DNA from: Lentimicrobiaceae bacterium
Lineage (GTDB): Bacteria > Bacteroidota > Bacteroidia > Bacteroidales > JALOCA01
Length of the DNA stretch: 64,000 nucleotides
Direction: 5' to 3'
Assembly (NCBI GenBank): GCA_023227965.1
Contig: JALOCA010000013.1
Coordinates: forward strand, 1-64,000
The translations under genes and the position numbers were made by a program. This document shows positions 60,392-64,000 of this stretch, piece by piece (within the stretch, counting starts at the first letter, position 1; the number at the start of each line of letters is the position of its first letter). A model generated the notes under the pieces. The model had not been told where the DNA came from and searched no databases. It saw only the letters and a list, made by a program, of their open reading frames with translations.

Positions 60392-62551
60392 TTATTTTAC
60401 CAATGTCATTTCTTCAATCAGACGTTTGTCACCGGCAAATTTATCAATGATAAACAAGCAATAGCGAATATCCAAGGTAATATTACGGCACTGATCCGGA
60501 TCGTACGTCAGGTCGCTCATCGTTCCTTCCCAGCAACGGTCGAAATTCAGCCCGATAAGCTGTCCGTCGGCATTCAATACCGGACTGCCAGAATTTCCTC
60601 CGGTAGTATGATTAGAAGCAACAAAACCCACGTGCATTTTACCGTCAGCATCGGCATAATCTCCAAAATCTTTCGACTGATAAAGTTGTTTCAACTTTGG
60701 TTCTACCTTATAATCATATATATCCGGATTTTCCTTTTCCATAATCCCATCGAGTGTACTGAACCAGTTATAAGTTACAGCATCCTGTGGATGGTAGCCT
60801 TCCACCTTGCCATAAGAAACACGTAATGTGGAATTTGCATCAGGATAAAAAAGACGCTTGGGTTGCCATTCCATTAAGCCCTGCATATAAATACGTTGCA
60901 AACTATCCAAAGTCCCTTCCCAACCGAAGGTTTTTGGCTTAAGACTTTCAAGATAATAACCATAAATACCTTTTGCTAATGCAAATGCAGGGTCATTTTC
61001 TATTTTTTTGACTCTCGATTTTTTATATGATTTTAAAAAAACCAAAATCTTGTCTTTAGAAGCAAAAACAGACTTATTGAATACATCTTCAGCCCATTTA
61101 TTAAAATCTCCGTGGTATTTTTTGTTCGCTTCATCAAGTATGGATGGTTGCAAATTCTTATCCAAACCACTGTAATACATCGAAAGAAGTTTGGCAAAGA
61201 CTTTTTTGTCAATATCCTGAGAATAATTTTTAAAAAAGCCCTCTGCCGAATTCCGATAATTTTCAATGGCTTTATCCAGAGTTTCCTGGGTTGTTTTTTC
61301 GTTTTTGCTAAGATTTACAAGTTTATCGAAACCGTAAGCATATTTTATTATTTCCACACCCAAACCTGCTTCAATAACATAATCAGTGGCAAGATTTAGC
61401 GGAGTAATTTCTTTGTAAACCTGTTCAAAGGCAGGAATCAGTTTACCATATTTTACTTTCAGTTCTGGAGTGCTGTTTGCCCATGTAATAAATTCTTTTT
61501 CCTGTTGCTGCTTTTTTGCGATGGCATTCAAACGATTGACGCCACGGGTTTCACCTATCATTTTCTTCCAATAATTGGCAACTCCGGCATCTTTTGCAGC
61601 GTACTGAAGACGAACTAATTTATCCTGATTCATAGCCGTTTCATAAATATTTAGGCGTTCACGGCGAAGCATGATACTTGGAGGATTTTCCACGTTGGCG
61701 GTCATATCCACTCCAAACGATGGAATATATTCCTGGGTGCTACCCGGATAGCCAAAAACGAAAGTAAAATCGCCTTCCTGAACTCCCTTGAGCGAAACAG
61801 GCATGTGTTTTTTAGGAGTATAAGGAACATTTTCCTTTGAATATTCGGCTGGCTGGTTATCCTTTCCGGCATAAATTCTGAAAACAGAGAAGTCGCCGGT
61901 ATGGCGTGGCCACATCCAGTTGTCGGTGTCGCCACCAAACTTACCAATGTTAGAAGGCGGAGCGCCTACCAGACGAATATCCGAAAACACTTCTGTGATA
62001 AAAAGTAAATACTGGTTTCCGTAATAAAATGGCTTAATCCTTGCTTTATAATGCGTTCCATTCTCAGCTTCTTTTTCCAGCCTATCCATATTTTTTCCGG
62101 TAATTTCAGCGCGTTTGGCTTCGGTAAAAGATGGCTGCACTCCTTCGAGTACCTTTTGGGTAACATCTTCCATCCGGATAAGTAAAGTTACTGTTATTCC
62201 GGGATTTGGAAGTTCCTCTTCCAGCCGCTGTGCCCAAAAACCATCTGTTAAATAGTCGTGATTTATAGAACTTTGCCGCTGGATTGAGCCATAGCCGCAA
62301 TGATGGTTGGTTAGCAACAGTCCCTGATCAGAAACGATGGCAGCCGAGCAACCACCACCAAACAGCACCACGGCATCCTTCAGGCTCGAATGGTTAACAC
62401 TGTAAATATCGTCGGCACTGATACGCATGCCCATGTTTTTCATGTCTTTTTCGTTCAATTGTTCCAAAAGCAACGGAATCCACATGCCTTCGTGGGCAAA
62501 AGAGGAAAGAAAATTAAAACTTAAAAAGAGATATAAGTAGATTTTTTTCAT
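60392..62551 (-). CDS. S46 family dipeptidyl peptidase, DPP11-like
   Basis: A 719-residue periplasmic serine exopeptidase that removes N-terminal dipeptides. The signal peptide is residues 1-19 (SSFAHEG). The triad parts are seen: His in TNHHCGYG near residue 86, Asp in GGDTDNWMWPRHTGDFS, and Ser654 in TTGGNSGSP. Eighteen residues after the Ser, FDR carries Arg672; in P. gingivalis the matching position is Arg673 in DPP11 (Asp/Glu-specific) and Gly673 in DPP7. This suggests acidic P1 specificity. It is paired with a D,D-dipeptidase gene downstream. Bacteroidota that live on peptides usually carry such enzymes. Confidence 0.93.
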   Translation of the reverse strand: MKKIYLYLFLSFNFLSSFAHEGMWIPLLLEQLNEKDMKNMGMRISADDIYSVNHSSLKDAVVLFGGGCSAAIVSDQGLLLTNHHCGYGSIQRQSSINHDYLTDGFWAQRLEEELPNPGITVTLLIRMEDVTQKVLEGVQPSFTEAKRAEITGKNMDRLEKEAENGTHYKARIKPFYYGNQYLLFITEVFSDIRLVGAPPSNIGKFGGDTDNWMWPRHTGDFSVFRIYAGKDNQPAEYSKENVPYTPKKHMPVSLKGVQEGDFTFVFGYPGSTQEYIPSFGVDMTANVENPPSIMLRRERLNIYETAMNQDKLVRLQYAAKDAGVANYWKKMIGETRGVNRLNAIAKKQQQEKEFITWANSTPELKVKYGKLIPAFEQVYKEITPLNLATDYVIEAGLGVEIIKYAYGFDKLVNLSKNEKTTQETLDKAIENYRNSAEGFFKNYSQDIDKKVFAKLLSMYYSGLDKNLQPSILDEANKKYHGDFNKWAEDVFNKSVFASKDKILVFLKSYKKSRVKKIENDPAFALAKGIYGYYLESLKPKTFGWEGTLDSLQRIYMQGLMEWQPKRLFYPDANSTLRVSYGKVEGYHPQDAVTYNWFSTLDGIMEKENPDIYDYKVEPKLKQLYQSKDFGDYADADGKMHVGFVASNHTTGGNSGSPVLNADGQLIGLNFDRCWEGTMSDLTYDPDQCRNITLDIRYCLFIIDKFAGDKRLIEEMTLVK

Positions 62552-62578
62552 GAATCAAAAATTTAGTAATAAAGGAAA

Positions 62579-62586
62579 CAAAGATA
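62579..62586 (-). promoter_or_regulatory. -7 box of the S46 peptidase gene
   Basis: Minus-strand TATCTTTG fits TAnnTTTG, 27 bp before the ATG; a TTTT sits at the -33 distance. Confidence 0.5.
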
Positions 62587-62672
62587 AAATGTTATTGAAT
62601 TGATAAAAAACTATTCAAAAAAAGATATGGTCAATGATTAAATAACCCGCCCTCCATTCCTAAAAATAATTG

Positions 62673-62680
62673 TAAATTTG
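62673..62680 (+). promoter_or_regulatory. -7 box of the ferritin-like gene
   Basis: TAAATTTG fits TAnnTTTG, 23 bp before the TTG start at 62704. Confidence 0.5.
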
Positions 62681-62703
62681 GCAAAATTAAAAATTACAAA
62701 ACT

Positions 62704-63216
62704 TTGGGGCAAAAAGCAATTACTATTTTACAGATTGACGTTAACGAACTCATTCGTAAATTGAATGCAGCATTATCGGAAGAATGGCTCGCTTATTACC
62801 AATACTGGATTGGTGCCCGGTTAATGGAAGGGCCCATGCGCAGTGAAATTGAACCGGAACTTCTTTTACATGCCACACAGGAATTGAACCATGCCGTTCT
62901 TGTGGTTAACCGTATCATTCAATTAGGCGGAACACCTGTAACTCATCCTGCTGAATGGTTCAAGCTAAGCCGTTGCGAATATGATGCACCTACCGACCCT
63001 TACGTTGAAGTGGTTCTTGAACAAAACCTGAAAGGCGAACGTTGTGCCATTGAACGTTACCAGGAAATTGCCGACTATACTAATGGCAAAGACCACACTA
63101 CCTACCAGATGGCAGTAACCATTCTTAATGAAGAGTTAGAACACGAACAAGATATTGAAGATTGGATTAACGACATCAATAAAATGAAAGAAGATTTGAA
63201 AAAAATCAGGATGTAA
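62704..63216 (+). CDS. Ferritin-like (bacterioferritin/DPS-type) four-helix protein
   Basis: A 170-residue four-helix-bundle protein of the ferritin-like superfamily, resembling bacterioferritin-type proteins that store iron or protect against peroxide. The metal-ligand pattern is partly visible: Glu in LSEEWLAYYQYW, Glu-x2-His as QELNHAVLV, then Glu in NLKGERCAIERY and the second ExxH as LEHEQD. The Tyr/Trp-rich first helix is normal for this family. The start is a TTG at 62704, since the next ATG would remove most of helix 1, and a -7 box lies 23 bp upstream. A terminator follows. Confidence 0.82.
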   Translation: MGQKAITILQIDVNELIRKLNAALSEEWLAYYQYWIGARLMEGPMRSEIEPELLLHATQELNHAVLVVNRIIQLGGTPVTHPAEWFKLSRCEYDAPTDPYVEVVLEQNLKGERCAIERYQEIADYTNGKDHTTYQMAVTILNEELEHEQDIEDWINDINKMKEDLKKIRM

Positions 63217-63225
63217 AAGCCCAAC

Positions 63226-63254
63226 TTCCGGTATGATTTACCGGAAATTTTTTT
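63226..63254 (+). terminator. Intrinsic terminator of the ferritin-like gene
   Basis: Perfect 8-bp stem TTCCGGTA (63226-63233) with TACCGGAA (63239-63246), loop TGATT, and a T-run at 63248-63254. Confidence 0.88.
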
Positions 63255-63283
63255 ATAAACATAAATAAATCACATTGAATGAT

Positions 63284-64000
63284 ATGAAAGAAGCTATTGT
63301 TATTTTATGCGGAGGTGGACCGGCTCCCGGTATTAATTCCGTTATCGGATCGGTTGCTAAAGTATTCCTTAAATCGGGTTATCGTGTAATCGGTCTGCAC
63401 GGAGGTTACAAATGTCTTTTTGCCGAAGCACCGGAAATGACCGATTTAACATTTGAATTTGCCGATCGTATTATGAACCAGGGAGGTTCTGCTTTGCGAA
63501 TGAGCCGGCATAAACCTAAGGATACCGAATTCAATACCCGTTTTTTTACCGAAAATAACATTAAATTATTGGTAACAATAGGGGGAGACGATACCGCTTC
63601 TACAGCCAACCGTATTTTGAAATATTTAGCCCAGAACAATATAAAAATCCAAAACATCCATGTACCCAAAACTATTGATAACGACCTTCCCTTACCCGAA
63701 GGACAGCCCACTTTTGGCTATCAGAGTGCAAAAGAAGAGGGTGCACGTATAGCGTCCACAGTATATGAAGATGCCCGTACCAGCGGCAACTGGTTTCTCG
63801 TTTCGGCTATGGGTCGTGAAGCTGGTCATCTGGCTTTCGGCATAGGAGCTGCCTGCCATTTCCCCATGATTATCATTCCAGAAATGTTCAACAAAGTAGA
63901 TGTAACATTCGACCGTATAATCCGACTTATAATTTCCTCAATGATAAAGCGAAAAATTCTTGGTATAGGGTATGGTGTTGCTATAGTAAGTGAAGGGGTA
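63284..64000 (+). CDS. 6-phosphofructokinase, PPi-dependent type, cut by the window end
   Basis: The first 239 residues of a phosphofructokinase; the window ends before the stop. The ATG at 63284 begins MKEAIVILCGGGPAPGIN. The nucleotide-binding loop reads IGGDDTAST (Asp at 102-103 where ATP-dependent enzymes have GGDGS), and the catalytic loop is PKTIDND with Lys129 in place of Gly. Both residues mark pyrophosphate-dependent enzymes. The MGREAGHLA motif is at 176-184. Use of PPi in glycolysis fits anaerobic Bacteroidota, but the C-terminal half and the subclass cannot be seen here. Confidence 0.92.
   Translation, partial: MKEAIVILCGGGPAPGINSVIGSVAKVFLKSGYRVIGLHGGYKCLFAEAPEMTDLTFEFADRIMNQGGSALRMSRHKPKDTEFNTRFFTENNIKLLVTIGGDDTASTANRILKYLAQNNIKIQNIHVPKTIDNDLPLPEGQPTFGYQSAKEEGARIASTVYEDARTSGNWFLVSAMGREAGHLAFGIGAACHFPMIIIPEMFNKVDVTFDRIIRLIISSMIKRKILGIGYGVAIVSEGV

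Overview
The window is a stretch of ordinary-looking chromosome from a member of the Bacteroidota, most likely an anaerobic Bacteroidales-type lineage. This is inferred from several signs: genes lack Shine-Dalgarno sites and are instead often preceded by TAnnTTTG -7 boxes; there is a type IX secretion C-terminal sorting domain; a CarboxypepD_reg/TonB-dependent receptor; an S46 dipeptidyl peptidase; paired methylmalonyl-CoA mutase subunits; a phosphofructokinase with PPi-type residues; and gene orders familiar from this phylum (sppA-folK-dNK, panC-panD-flippase-hldE2-radA, rsfS-ftsH-LUD-cdsA-psd). The DNA is AT-rich. I found no tRNA, rRNA, CRISPR array, insertion sequence or prophage block.

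Layout. 0.2-3.5 kb (minus): a geranylgeranyl-reductase-type flavoprotein and the SppA protease. 3.5-10.2 kb (plus): secreted glucosaminidase, folK, deoxynucleoside kinase, a Cache-HAMP histidine kinase with LuxR-type regulator, then a TorF-type outer-membrane protein and the ammonium channel Amt. 10.2-15 kb (plus): thioredoxin-fold protein, panC/panD, a flippase-like membrane protein, hldE2 and radA. 15.3-18 kb (plus): secreted alpha-amylase and a GH25 muramidase. 18-25.2 kb (minus): a large AsmA protein with a charged helical tail, a nucleotide pyrophosphatase-like enzyme and a TonB-dependent receptor. 25.5-28.2 kb: valS. 28.5-31 kb: NUDIX and pyrE, whose 5' ends face each other, an SRPBCC-like protein and birA. 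31.2-36.4 kb (plus): rsfS, ftsH, LUD protein, cdsA, psd and a Cys-rich secreted peptide. 36.5-42.1 kb: HAD phosphatase, T9SS-exported nuclease-fold protein, gamma-carbonic-anhydrase-like protein, GH20 hexosaminidase. 42.1-46.7 kb (minus): surface-polysaccharide operon (CpsB/CapC-type phosphatase, rfbB, galE, N-acetyltransferase, DegT aminotransferase). 46.8-49.8 kb (plus): outer-membrane barrel, kdtA and lpxL-type acyltransferase. 49.8-54.6 kb: acyl-CoA synthetase, RarD, 7TM histidine kinase. 54.8-59.5 kb (minus): mutA and mutB with an ORF6N-domain gene between them. 59.6-62.6 kb (minus): VanX-type dipeptidase and DPP11-like peptidase. 62.7-64 kb (plus): ferritin-like protein and the start of a phosphofructokinase.

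Together the genes describe a Gram-negative saprophyte or fermenter. It assembles Kdo/heptose LPS and surface sugars, degrades starch, amino sugars, peptidoglycan and peptides outside the cytoplasm, and probably runs the succinate-propionate branch through methylmalonyl-CoA mutase. No obvious new defence or mobile system is visible. The points most worth a second look are the ORF6N gene inside the mutase operon, the overlapping divergent pyrE/NUDIX starts with a possibly leaderless pyrE mRNA, the monocistronic Cys-rich secreted peptide, the AsmA helical tail, and back-to-back palindromes upstream of rarD. Several starts are set downstream of longer open frames that begin at TTG, using signal peptides and -7 boxes.
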